From Periplaneta americana (taxonomy: Eukaryota > Arthropoda > Insecta > Blattodea > Blattidae), in the NCBI RefSeq assembly GCF_040183065.1, contig NC_091118.1, positions 208,872,029 to 208,936,028 on the forward strand: a stretch of DNA of 64,000 nucleotides. Direction: 5' to 3'. The notes beneath the pieces are model-generated. The model did no database searches. It worked only from the letters and a program-made list of their open reading frames with translations, and was not told the origin of the DNA. Below, piece by piece: positions 45,771 through 56,900 of the stretch. Every line of letters begins with the position of its first letter. The stretch's first letter is position 1. A program made the translations under genes and the position numbers.

Positions 45771-46916
45771 CGGGCTATTCCATATGAAATCGATCAGTAA
45801 AAAAAACCTCGCATTTTTTTATAATCAAATTTTTTCCCTATTTATACAAGGTGCTGAGGAGAGTGCATTTGCAAAAACATACTATCGAAAGTTAAACGGT
45901 TTTCGTGTTGTTGAGCGAGAAATTTAGCGTATTTTATAAAAACAAGCCTCTTTCAGCGCTCAGAACTCTGGAACCATTTATTACAGAACATTGAACGAGA
46001 GCTCATTTTGAAGCTGACATTTGGTAGGTTATGATAAGAAGTAATCCTTATTTTTATTCTATACAGAGAGACAGATAATCTGATTTTACTTACTTTTAGG
46101 CTTTTAGACCATTTGTAAAAATGTAAAAAAATATTGAGAAAAAACCTTGCATTATTAAGAGGGATTCGGCATTGTTTGCTTAGTGGCTCGGCAATAAGTT
46201 TCGAGGGTATTAAATAATTTATTTTCACACGCCTAGACTTGAACGGCGCAACACAGCACACACTGGCCGAGAGATGAAGATAAGCGAGCTTTGGGCGTCA
46301 TTGTACTCCTGTGTTTATGAAAACCTATGATAAAGCTAGCCAAGCTATGCGCTACTAGACGAAACATCACGTGTTTATGTCTCTTGGCTTGCTTGCCTAG
46401 GCTACCTCCCGCCTCACAGTCAGCTGGTTAGCTCACGCGCGTACTATTTATTTTCTTTATTTGATTTTTCAATACTCTCTTATTAACGTTGCACCAGTAA
46501 AAAATACGTGTTTATTTGTACTTTCAATGCGGAATCTAACCATATATTTAAAAATATTTTTTCGTGGGCAAAGGTGTCTTAATTAAGAAAAATCTAAATT
46601 TCTCCATTTCCATAAAATGTAAGAAAAACTGTTTACATGTCAATATAAACTTCAACTTCTCAGCATCAAAACAAACCATGATATTGATCATTGAGTGAAA
46701 GGGTTTCGGAGCTACAACAGTTTAAAGTTGCTAATTTTATGAAAATACGAAAAAATTTAAATATTTTTAATTTATAGGCTATGAAGTTCTGATGCCTCAA
46801 ACTTTGCACAAAGCATTGTATCATAGTTGTCTACGGACAGAAAAAGTTTCATTGTATTTAAAAATTGCAAGGTCAATTTTCTCTATATTTCGGTCGATTT
46901 GAGATGGAATAGCCCA
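45771..46916. mobile_element. TIR element GGGCTATTCCAT, superfamily unknown
   Basis: CGGGCTATTCCATATGAAAT (45771) and the inverse ATTTGAGATGGAATAGCCCA (ending 46916) give 23-bp inverted repeats with three mismatches, bordered by TA. The 1146-bp interior has no recognisable transposase. Termini of this type recur in insect genomes as far as I recall, but I cannot name the superfamily. Confidence 0.7.
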
Positions 46917-46918
46917 TA

Positions 46919-47319
46919 CAGTAGTGACAAAAAAAAAAATAAATAAAAACCTGACCGACCCTTGTAGCTGATTTCAGAGTCACAGATTCAAATTTTGCTA
47001 GTCACAAAGCACATCCATCTTGTATAATTAATTGTAACAATGACATTTATTGCATTTGTTCGATTCTTACCGTCTTTTGTTCCCTTCAGTGCCTCAAACT
47101 TACAGACGAAAAAACTTTTGAGCGTTTTATTTTCATCTGGCATCAATATTACATTTCTACCTCTATTCGGCAAAGATAACTGCGTATTTTACATTAAATA
47201 GCAGTACATACCTCTGGCTTCACTATCCATATTGAAATTACCACAGTTTGACGCAATACACAGCACAGGATTCTTTTGTATCAGACAAGGGTCGGTCCGG
47301 TTTTTTTTTGCCACTACTG
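46919..47319. mobile_element. Tc1/mariner-type MITE abutting the previous element
   Basis: CAGTAGTGACAAAAAAA (46919) and TTTTTTTGCCACTACTG (ending 47319) are inverted. ACCGACCCTTGT / ACAAGGGTCGGT also pair further in. TA flanks at 46917-46918 and 47320-47321. The left TA is also the right border of the element at 45771, so the two are joined with no spacer. Confidence 0.8.
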
Positions 47320-47469
47320 TACATTATTTTAAATTAATGATTTAATTTCTTTGGATCTCTCATAATTCGTCCCCGCATTACGAACTGGTTGGCCCCTTAT
47401 CTATCAGGACAACAATGTGTTGCATTTTGCAAGTATTGCCATAGTGAAAGTCCATAACACTTGTACCTT

Positions 47470-47970
47470 GCAGAAGTTTTCGTCATCCAATCTGCTCTCA
47501 AAAAAACTGGAAGTTAGAATTTATAAAACAGTTACGTTACCGGTTCTGTATGGTTGTGAAACTTGGACTCTCACTTTGAGAGAGGAATATAGGTTAAGGG
47601 TGTTTGAGAATAAGGTGCTTAGGAAAATATTTGGGGCTAAGAGGGATGAAGTTACAGGAGAATGGAGAAAGTTACACAACACAGAACTGCACGCATTGTA
47701 TTCTTCACCTGACATAATTAGGAACATTAAATCCAGACGTTTGAGATGGGCAGGGCATGTAGCACGTATGGGCGAATCCAGAAATGCATATAGAGTGTTA
47801 GTTGGGAGACCTGAGGGAAAAAGACCTTTAAGGAGGGTTAGACTTAGGAGGGGAGACTTAGATTGGAGGGTAATATTAAAATGCAATTGAGGGAGGTGAG
47901 ATATGATGGTAACTGGATAGGGACCGATGACGGGCTTATGTGAGGGCGGCAATGAACCACTGGGTTCTTT
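47470..47970 (+). pseudogene. LINE ORF2 C-terminal fragment
   Basis: It reads [40 protein letters not shown] and [20 protein letters not shown], then degenerates after RPEGKRPL. Same family as 44462-45690 and 26030-26520. The usual GTAA tail is here expanded into the minisatellite that follows. Confidence 0.85.
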
Positions 47971-47983
47971 AAAAGCAGGAAGT

Positions 47984-48415
47984 GAGTGAGTATGCAAGTA
48001 AGTAAGTAAGTAAGTGAGTGAGTATGCAAGTAAGTAAGTGAGTGAGTATGCAAGTGAGTGAGTATGCAAGTAAGTAAGTGAGTATGCAAGTAAGTGAGTG
48101 AGTATGCAAGTAAGTGAGTGAGTATGCAAGTAAGTGAGTATGCAAGTAAGTAAGTGAGTGAGTATGCAAGTAAGTAAGTGAGTATGCAAGTAAGTAAGTA
48201 AGTGAGTGAGTATGCAAGTGAGTGAGTATGCAAGTAAGTAAATGAGTATGCAAGTAAGTAAGTAAGTAAGTGGGTATGCAAGTAAGTAAGTAAGTGAGTA
48301 TGCAAGTAAGTAAGTAAGTGAGTGAGTATGCAAGTAAGTAAGTAAGTGAGTGAGTATGCAAGTAAGTGAGTGAGTATGCAAGTAAGTAAGTGAGTATGCA
48401 AGTAAGTGAGTATGC

Positions 48416-48451
<36 letters not shown>

Positions 48452-48690
48452 GAGTAGGCAAGTAAGTAAGTAAGTGAGTGAGTATGCAAGTAAGTGAGTG
48501 AGTATGCAAGTAAGTGAGTATGCAAGTAAGTAAGTAAGTGAGTATGCAAGTAAGTGAGTATGCAAGTAAGTGAGTATGCAAGTAAGTAAGTGAGTATGCA
48601 AGTAAGTAAGTGAGTATGCAAGTAAGTGAGTATGCAAGTAAGTAAGTAAGTAAGTGAGTTTGCAAGTAAATAAGTAAGTAAAGTAAGGTG
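47984..48690 (+). repeat. GTAA-based minisatellite at a LINE 3' end
   Basis: Mixed GTAA and GTGA tetranucleotides are punctuated by GTATGCAA: units like AGTAAGTGAGTATGCA, 12 to 40 bp long. It begins right after the LINE tail. The long minus-strand frames (HTHLLTYLLAYSLT-like) are repeat artefacts because the period leaves all frames open. Confidence 0.95.
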
Positions 48691-49990
48691 TGTTGGAAAG
48701 ATAATGGGAAGTGTTGTTATATTATTAAATTAACTTATCGAATCATTATGTTTTCCTTACAGAAATTTAGGACCCTTGCTTTCCTTTCATACTGGTGGAG
48801 TGGAAGAGAAGATTGAATGGCCTGAACTCTGCCAGTCGAAATAAGGATTATATTAACAATTATACATTATTACTACTACTAAAATTGCTGTTGTTACTAC
48901 TGCTATTATTACTATCAATACTGCTAATACTGTTTCAGTTTCTACTGCTACTGATGCTACTATCGCTGCCGCTACAAAGTTACAATGAAAAACAGAAAAC
49001 TGCAGGTTCTTGGTGTGTGAGTTTCGTGATATTTCGGGCATGTCCAAAACTTGAAATGACATTAAAACAGAGAGCTAGCGGAGCGGGCTAACAAAGAGCC
49101 TGGTGCGCTGGCTGGGCGCTTCCTTCCCGTCCTCACAAAGCCCACTTCCCTTGCCGGCCGGACACACTTGCCTGATTTAACCATATTGGACGACTCTGTA
49201 CGTACGCAGCTTTTATCTGCGTTTGAAGTCATAAATATACAGCACACCTTCTGCACTAACCTCGTTTACGGGACTCTGACACAACCACAGCGACGACTTC
49301 CATTCAAGGGACAGGAGTTCAGTGCCCCACACAGTGCATACAGTAAACAAGTGGATTTTATTCTGCTTGAAATAGTTGTTTATTAATTTGGGAGATCCCT
49401 CCGCTATTTAACGTCAGCCACACTGCAGGTTACTAGCTTTTTTCCGCCCTAGAGCTCTTACTTTGTTTCCTGCTTTGTCAGTCATAGGTAGGCTTTGTAT
49501 TCCAGCTACCTAAAGACTGAAGTTAAAGGCACATTGGGTATATTAATAGTACCCCGAACACAGGTAATGCAACGGATAAGGATATAAACAAACAGGTCGT
49601 CGCTGCGTGTTCGTGGAGTACAGTCAACTTCCGACATTCTGAAGCTATACTAGTAAACACATGCTTGAGCCGTGGTGTTCATTTTCGTCGTGATCTTTGC
49701 AGTGAATGATAACGTGCATTCGTAAGTTACGGAACTTGAACATATGCGGATGTCACTTGAAATGATTTTATATTGCAAGAAATTCTTTCAGTAGTACATG
49801 ACGTTATTGATGTAGTACAAGATACTCCTGTTGTCTGATATTTTTTCGTGTTTCATTAGGATATTGCAGCTCGCACATCACTGAAAACCCACTAATTTTC
49901 TATGTACTTTTCTCAGTTCACAAAGTGCAGTCATAGAGAACGGTTGTGTAGTAAGCAGCATATGCAAGTAGGTTAGCGTGTGAAGAAAGT
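48691..49990. other. Non-coding stretch before the LINE ORF1
   Basis: 48810-48850 (ATGGCCTGAACTCTGCCAG) resembles the LINE tail near 27250. 48860-48970 is a TAC/CTR microsatellite-like run. 49060-49390 is GC-richer and of unknown origin. 49990 upstream may be the 5' untranslated part of the LINE with ORF1 at 49991. Confidence 0.4.
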
Positions 49991-50974
49991 ATGGGCGACG
50001 ACCTAAATTCTTACAGGGCGAGAATCGGGTGCTTCAATGCAGGGCAGTGTTGCAGATGTTCAATAGGCGAATATGCTATAGTGTCGGATAGAATCAACAA
50101 ATTTGTGGCCGCGGCTGTTTTATCAATTCTACTGATTATTGGAAATGTGGAGTTAAACCCTGGTCCTGGAGATACAGAAGGAAGAGTCTTCAGTGATGAA
50201 GTGTTTCAAAGAGAATGGATAAACTATATGAAAGAAACGAGAGAAGACAGACTAAAGGCAAGTGTTCTACTAAACAAAGTAGCAAGTGATATAGATACAT
50301 TAGTAAACAGGTACACTGAAGTGGAAAAGAAGTTAAAGGAGATTATCCAAGAGCAGGTGGTGTTAAAATCGATAGTTAAAAAATGGGAAGATGATAGTAG
50401 AATTAATAACATTGTAATTTATGGTGTTGAAGAGTGCAATCATGAAAAAGGAATTGATACTGGTTACGTGGTGTTAGAATTATTAACTAAGTATTTCAGT
50501 CTAAACTTGGACATAAGTGCGATAAATAACGCGTATAGAGTAGGTAAGGGAAATAAAAGACCAATTATTGTGAAATTGAACAGTTACTTTATCAAAGAAC
50601 ACATCATTGCCAATACGCATCAACTCAAAGGCACAAATATATTCATACAAAATGACTTTGCAAAAGAAATTAGAGAGAAACGAAAGAAGTTAATTCCAAT
50701 ATTAAAAGAAGCTCGAGGTAAAGGATTTAGGGCAACTTTAGTAAAAGATAAAATGAAGATAAACGGAAACATAGTTAACATAGAGTCCTTAAATAATCAA
50801 AACATTGAGGATTTATTCAGTTGCGGTAACAAGAACAGAAATAAGGAAATAGAGACTTGTGGAAATAGAGCATCTATGTACTTTTCTAGAAATTCCCTAA
50901 AATGGAGATTATTTAATTTATTAATTCGGAAGTTGGCATTGAACATCATCGTAGGCTGCACAAATCCATGCTAA
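49991..50974 (+). CDS. LINE ORF1 with N-terminal 2A-like motif
   Basis: Frame of 327 codons. Residues 36-50 are hydrophobic (KFVAAAVLSILLII) and lead into GNVELNPGP at 51-59. This fits the 2A consensus NPGP end with Glu at -5, the usual Asp replaced by Asn. Residues 60-135 are charged and coiled-coil-like (EVEKKLKEIIQEQ). Residues 136-280 (RINNIVIYGVEE, AYRVGKGNKRPIIVKL, NDFAKEIREKRKKLIPILKE) match the RRM plus C-terminal domain of L1-type ORF1 proteins. The C-terminus after about 290 looks non-native. No ORF2 follows, so the element is truncated. Confidence 0.75.
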   Translation: MGDDLNSYRARIGCFNAGQCCRCSIGEYAIVSDRINKFVAAAVLSILLIIGNVELNPGPGDTEGRVFSDEVFQREWINYMKETREDRLKASVLLNKVASDIDTLVNRYTEVEKKLKEIIQEQVVLKSIVKKWEDDSRINNIVIYGVEECNHEKGIDTGYVVLELLTKYFSLNLDISAINNAYRVGKGNKRPIIVKLNSYFIKEHIIANTHQLKGTNIFIQNDFAKEIREKRKKLIPILKEARGKGFRATLVKDKMKINGNIVNIESLNNQNIEDLFSCGNKNRNKEIETCGNRASMYFSRNSLKWRLFNLLIRKLALNIIVGCTNPC

Positions 50975-51461
50975 ACGTCGAGTTAATATCTTCATAATTT
51001 TGTGATTTTTATGGTACTGGTTCTTTTTTATTATGCTCAACACACATTCTGTATCTTTTGGTATTGCAGTGTCTTTCAGTGCAATGTTTTTGGTCACTTT
51101 TACGTTTATTGTACACAATTCATATGTAATGTTGTCTATATTGATAGTAAAAATATTAGTGCAAATATCCTCAACTATGCCCCGCAATATTACACGCTCT
51201 GCAATGAATCTTCAATCAGCCACAAAGGTGTAGTTATTTAAATAGCCCTAATACGACTAGTAAGGGCAGTGATCGATATGGCTGCGTCCTGATTTTCACT
51301 TTCTAGAGCAGTAGTGTCAGAGTTGTAAGCTCCGAAACCGGTTGTGGAGCTAGAGACGTCCAGTCGGAGCGTGAACTTGCTTATGTCTGTGGAAGCACCG
51401 GAGCACGCAACGAGTTATAGTGGAGCGCTCCGCTCCGTTTAGGCTGTGTCTGAGAACGCTG
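50975..51461. other. No gene recognised
   Basis: AT-rich to 51240. A GC-rich part follows with repeated GGAGC/GCTCC words (51300-51440). Origin unknown. Confidence 0.4.
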
Positions 51462-51469
51462 TTCTAGAG

Positions 51470-52775
51470 CGGGGAGCGTCAAGTGACTACACTCTCGTGC
51501 GTACGTACAAACCCTCAAGCCCTGACGTACGGCTGCGGGCAAGGGTAGCTGCTTCCACAGTGACGGAACTAAGAACTTGTATGTGAACTAAATTTGTGAT
51601 AAGAATATAAATTAATTTCAACTTTTAACTGAAGTACACTTTCACTGTTCAAAACATTACTCTACATAATTTGGTACAGTTAACTCTATATACGAAATAA
51701 ATTTTTGCATGTTTGCACAGTAATGAAACAAAACAAAATATACACTTTTATACAGATCAACATACTACGAAATAAAACTGTTCACCGTTTGTCTTCTTCT
51801 CATTGCTATACAATTCAATTAACAAAATAAAACAACAGTACAAAAGTTATTATTCAAATACAATTCTCTAATAATAGTACTTTTTCTTATACATCAGAGA
51901 TCCGCGGCGATTTTTGCAGTTTTTTTTTAGTAAGCAACTTTTCAATTCGCGGAGCTTTTGTTTTAGTACCAGCCAATCGCAAATATGCTTTCAAGTGTTC
52001 ATCACTTAGTTGGCTTCTGTGACGTGACTTTGTAAACTTCATTAAAGAAAACAGTGTTTCGCATACGTAAATTGTCCCGAACATGCACAACGTTCTTGCA
52101 GCAAGATTGTGCAGTTTAGGAAACCTTTCTCGTGGAAAACAAGTATAGAAATGTTTAATACTTTTTCTGTTTTGATACTTATCCTTTAGCTCAATATCAC
52201 TTTGTAAATCAAGTATTTCTAATTGTGGTCCAGCAGGAATGTCCAGGACACTCTCTGAAAAAGGTGTTGAAAATATCTTAAATTGTTGTTCAAGTTCTCT
52301 CGTATCCTGAAATCTACGTTCGAAGCCTTGGCACAATTATTGCATTATTCTTATTATATTCTTTCAAGGCCTCTATCAAGTTTCCCATGTACATCCATAA
52401 ATAAGGCAATTTCATTTCTAAGTGCGAGAAAACGCTCCAGAACTTTTCCTCGACTTAACCACCTTAGCTCGATATGGTAGAGTAAATCCCCATATTCACT
52501 GTTAATATCAAGCAGTGCCCTGAAGTCCCTGTGATTGAGTCCTTTAGACCTTATGAAATTAATTGTTCGCATAACAACATCCATTACATTGCTAAGGTTA
52601 ATGTTTTTAGCACATAAATATTCCTGGTGCAAAATGCAGTGCACCGGTGCCCCCAAGCGACCTCGATAGGTTCCACCACTGATAGACTGCAGTGTACAAG
52701 TGTACTGGCCGCAGTGGAAGCCGTAAGCAGGCCTGTACGCCCTCTCGCGATCTTGACTCGACCTGGCGGAGCCTG
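51470..52775 (-). mobile_element. Probable hAT element
   Basis: TTCTAGAG occurs at 51462-51469 and 52776-52783, a perfect 8-bp flanking repeat around a hAT transposase fragment. Proposed ends CGGGGAGCG and the inverse CGGAGCCTG pair only weakly, so the borders are tentative. Confidence 0.5.
51887..52656 (-). pseudogene. hAT transposase C-terminal half
   Basis: Minus strand from 52656: HCILHQEYLCAKNINLSNVM, then GLNHRDFRALLDINSEYGDL and ELRWLSRGKVLERFLALRNE, then a break near 52345. It then reads FPKLHNLAARTLCMFGTIYV, CETLFSLMKFTKSRHRSQLS and DEHLKAYLRLA to 51887. This order is that of GTF2IRD2/ZBED-like hAT transposases. The N-terminal half, with the first catalytic Asp, is missing. Confidence 0.85.
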
Positions 52776-52908
52776 TTCTAGAGGAAGAAAGCAGAGGATG
52801 CGTAACTATTTTGTATACGAACGTACCTGTGTCTGCTCTGTGACCTCACATTTACTTTCAATCAGGCAACTTCATTCCAGTTTATAGGTAGCTGGAATAC
52901 GAACCCTA

Positions 52909-53937
52909 CAGTCGAGCCGTTCTTATTTCCGGCGTGGCCACGCCTTCTCGACTTTTGGCGCGAAGAAGGTAGGCAATAGCGGTGTTGCTAAATCTCTGTC
53001 AAGCCAATAGTGAACGAACCACAGTCTAATAGCTGGTTGTAGAACAATCAGTCGGTATTGTTGTTAGTGCTGTGTTATCGCTGAGTTTTCAGCATCATAA
53101 TGCCGCGGAGGAGTCGGATGGCCATCAATTCGCAAAGCAGAGAAATGATTCTTAGCGTTAGAGATTATTTCGAAAATGAACGTAAAATAAGGGTAGTTTA
53201 TTGCCTTTAATGCAAGTGGTGCAAAGAACAGCTGATGCGTGTGATGTGAACAAGTGCGCGGTTTCTCAAAAAACGACAGAGAAGTACGGACAATCCGGCA
53301 AAGAAGAAAATAAACTGAGAACTATGGCGGCGGCAGTACTAACAATGATTGTAGCGATCTAGGTGTAGCACCTCTAAATTGAACAATACCGTTAGGCAAG
53401 GTTCTTCGTGTAATTTTTTTATGTAGCAATGACTTATCATGACAAAATTTTTAATACTAACATATTTTACTTAATTTACAGGATGTGTGGTTTTAGTTAT
53501 TCATTCACATAAAAAATGTTTATTTATTATATTTTACAGCTTTCTCCCATTTTAGTAATTCCTAATATTGTTTCTGTATTTACGAAAATCGTTACTTCAA
53601 ATGGTCGTAAAAACCAATTATAGCACAACATGGCAAGTCTTCTGTGTCCTGGGATGCTAGGATCAACAATAACAATAATATATAATATTATATATTCATA
53701 TATTACTAATTATTTATCGTAGGAAATAATTTTTCGTTCGATGTTTAAGACTACACATGTGCTAAAACTTCGTTAAGAGTACAAGGGTAGATTTGACAAC
53801 GCAGTAACATCCACCGTGAGCGGGAAGCGGTATGTCGTCTGCATAACCTTGACGACAACCACTGCCAGTGAAGCAGCGTGTCAGCTGACCAGAAGCTGTC
53901 GTGTGATTTGCTGCCGGAAATAAGAACGGCTCGACTG
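52909..53937 (+). mobile_element. Internally deleted IS630-Tc1-mariner element
   Basis: Perfect 25-bp inverted repeats at 52909-52933 and 53913-53937 (start CAGTCGAGCCGTTCTTATTT), flanked by TA. From 53100 it reads MPRRSRMAINSQSREMILSV and RDYFENER. After a frameshift comes PLMQVVQRTADACDVNKCAV, a helix-turn-helix like the N-terminus of DDE_3 transposases. The catalytic part is absent. The element at 19800-20195 has related ends. Confidence 0.8.
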
Positions 53938-53989
53938 TAGTCATAGGTTATGCATGCCATTCGAGACGTTGCCTCTTGGTTATCACTCT

Positions 53990-56900
53990 ATTCTTCTTGT
54001 TCTCCTTGTATTCATCTTATCCTCCTTGTCGTCCCCTTATCCTTCTTTTGTTCCACTTGTTCTTCTTGTACTCCCCTTGTTCTCCTTCATTCCCCTTGTT
54101 CTTCTTATACTCCCCTTGTTCTCCTTCATTCCCCTTGTTCTTCTTGTACTCCCCTTGTTCTCCTTCATTCCCCTTGTTCTTCTTGTACTCCCCTTGTTCT
54201 CCTTCATTCCCCTTGTTCTTCTTGTACTCCCCTTGTTCTCCTTCATTCCCCTTGTTCTTCTTGTACTCCCCTTGTTCTCATTCATCCCCCTTGTTCTTCT
54301 TGTACTCCCCTTGTTCTCCTTCATTCCACTTGTTCTTCTTGTACTCCCCTTGTTCTCCTTCATTCCCCTTGTTCTTCTTGTACTCCCCTTGTTCTCCTTC
54401 ATTCCCCTTGTTCTTCTTGTACTCCCCTTGTTCTCCTTCATTCCCCTTGTTCTTCTTGTACTCCCCTTGTTCTCCTTCATTCCCCTTGTTCTTCTTGTAC
54501 TCCCCTTGTTCTCCTTCATTCCCCTTGTTCTTCTTGTACTCCCCTTGTTCTCCTTCATCCCCCTTGTTCTTCTTGTACTCCCCTTGTTCTCCTTCATTCC
54601 ACTTGTTCTTCTTGTACTCCCCTTGTTCTCCTTCATTCCCCTTGTTCTTCTTGTACTCCCCTTGTTCTCCTTCATTCCCCTTGTTCTTCTTGTACTCCCC
54701 TTGTTCTCCTTCATTCCCCTTGTTCTTCTTGTACTCCCCTTGTTCTCCTTCATTCCCCTTGTTCTTCTTGTACTCCCCTTGTTCTCCTTCATTCCCCTTG
54801 TTCTTCTTGTACTCCCCTTGTTCTCCTTCATCCCCCTTGTTCTTCTTGTACTCCCCTTGTTCTCCTTCATTCCACTTGTTCTTCTTGTACTCCCCTTGTT
54901 CTCCTTCATTCCCCTTGTTCTTCTTGTACTCCCCTTGTTCTCCTTCATTCCCCTTGTTCTTCTTGTACTCCCCTTGTTCTCCTTCATTCCCCTTGTTCTT
55001 CTTGTACTCCCCTTGTTCTCCTTCATTCCCCTTGTTCTTCTTGTACTCCCCTTGTTCTCCTTCATCCCCCTTGTTCTTCTTGTACTCCCCTTGTTCTCCT
55101 TCATTCCACTTGTTCTTCTTGTACTCCCCTTGTTCTCCTTCATTCCCCTTGTTCTTCTTGTACTCCCCTTGTTCTCCTTCATCCCCCTTGTTCTTCTTGT
55201 ACTCCCCTTGTTCTCCTTCATTCCACTTGTTCTTCTTGTACTCCCCTTGTTCTCCTTCATTCCCCTTGTTCTTCTTGTACTCCCCTTGTTCTCCTTCATT
55301 CCCCATGTTCTTCTTGTACTCCCCTTGTTCTCCTTCATTCCCCTTGTTCTTCTTGTACTCCCCTTGTTCTTCTTGTACTCCCCTTGTTCTGCTTCATTCC
55401 CCTTGTTCTTCTTGTACTCCCCTTGTTCTCCTTCATTCCCCTTGTTCTTCTTGTACTCCCCTTGTTCTCCTTCATTCCCCTTGTTCTTCTTGTACTCCCC
55501 TTGTTCTTCTTGTACTCCCCTTGTTCTCCTTCATTCCCCTTGTTCTTCTTGTACTCCCCTTGTTCTCCTTCATTCCCCTTGTTCTTCTTGTACTCCCCTT
55601 GTTCTCCTTCATTCCCCTTGTTCTTCTTGTACTCCCCTTGTTCTTCTTGTACTCCCCTTGTTCTGCTTCATTCCCCTTGTTCTTCTTGTACTCCCCTTGT
55701 TCTCCTTCATTCCCCTTGTTCTTCTTGTACTCCCCTTGTTCTCCTTCATTCCACTTGTTCTTCTTGTACTCCCCTTGTTCTCCTTCATTCCACATGTTCT
55801 TCTTGTACTCCCCTTGTTCTCCTTCATTCCCCTTGTTCTTCTTGTACTCCCCTTGTTCTCCTTCATTCCCCTTGTTCTTCTTGTACTCCCCTTGTTCTCC
55901 TTCATTCCCCTTGTTCTTCTTGTACTCCCCTTGTTCTTCTTGTACTCCCCTTGTTCTGCTCCATTCCCCTTGTTCTTCTTGTACTCCCCTTGTTCTCCTT
56001 CATTCCCCTTGTTCTTCTTGTACTCCCCTTGTTCTCCTTCATTCCCCTTGTTCTTCTTGTACTCCCCTTGTTCTTCTTGTACTCCCCTTGTTCTGCTTCA
56101 TTCCCCTTGTTCTTCTTGTACTCCCCTTGTTCTCCTTCATCCCCCTTGTTCTTCTTGTACTCCCCTTGTTCTGCTTCATTCCCCTTGTTCTTCTTGTACT
56201 CCCCTTGTTCTGCTTCATTCCCCTTGTTCTTCTTGTACTCCCCTTGTTCTCCTTCATTCCCCTTGTTCTTCTTGTACTCCCCTTGTTCTTCTTGTACTCC
56301 CCTTGTTCTGCTTCATTCCCCTTGTTCTTCTTGTACTCCCCTTGTTCTGCTTCATTCCCCTTGTTCTTCTTGTACTCCCCTTGTTCTCCTTCATTCCCCT
56401 TGTTCTTCTTGTACTCCCTTTGTTCTCCTTCATTCCCCTTGTTCTTCTTGTACTCCCCTTGTTCTTCTTGTACTCCCCTTGTTCTGCTTCATTCCCCTTG
56501 TTCTTCTTGTACTCCCCTTGTTCTCCTTCATCCCCCTTGTTCTTCTTGTACTCCCCTTGTTCTTCTTGTACTCCCCTTGTTCTTCTTGTACTCCCCTTGT
56601 TCTGCTTCATTCCCCTTGTTCTTCTTGTACTCCCCTTGTTCTCCTTCATTCCCCTTGTTCTTCTTGTACTCCCCTTGTTCTTCTTGTACTCCCCTTGTTC
56701 TGCTTCATTCCCCTTGTTCTTCTTGTACTCCCCTTGTTCTGCTTCATTCCCCTTGTTCTTCTTGTACTCCCCTTGTTCTCCTTCATTCCCCTTGTTCTTC
56801 TTGTACTCCCCTTGTTCTCCTTCATTCCCCTTGTTCTTCTTGTACTCCCCTTGTTCTCCTTCATCCCCCTTGTTCTTCTTGTACTCCCCTTGTTCTTCAT

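Noticed and set aside
47521-48665. Leu/Thr/His-rich minus-strand proteins of 222-366 residues
   Set aside because: Translation of the GTAA/GTGA minisatellite. The C-terminal part of one is the antisense of LINE sequence.
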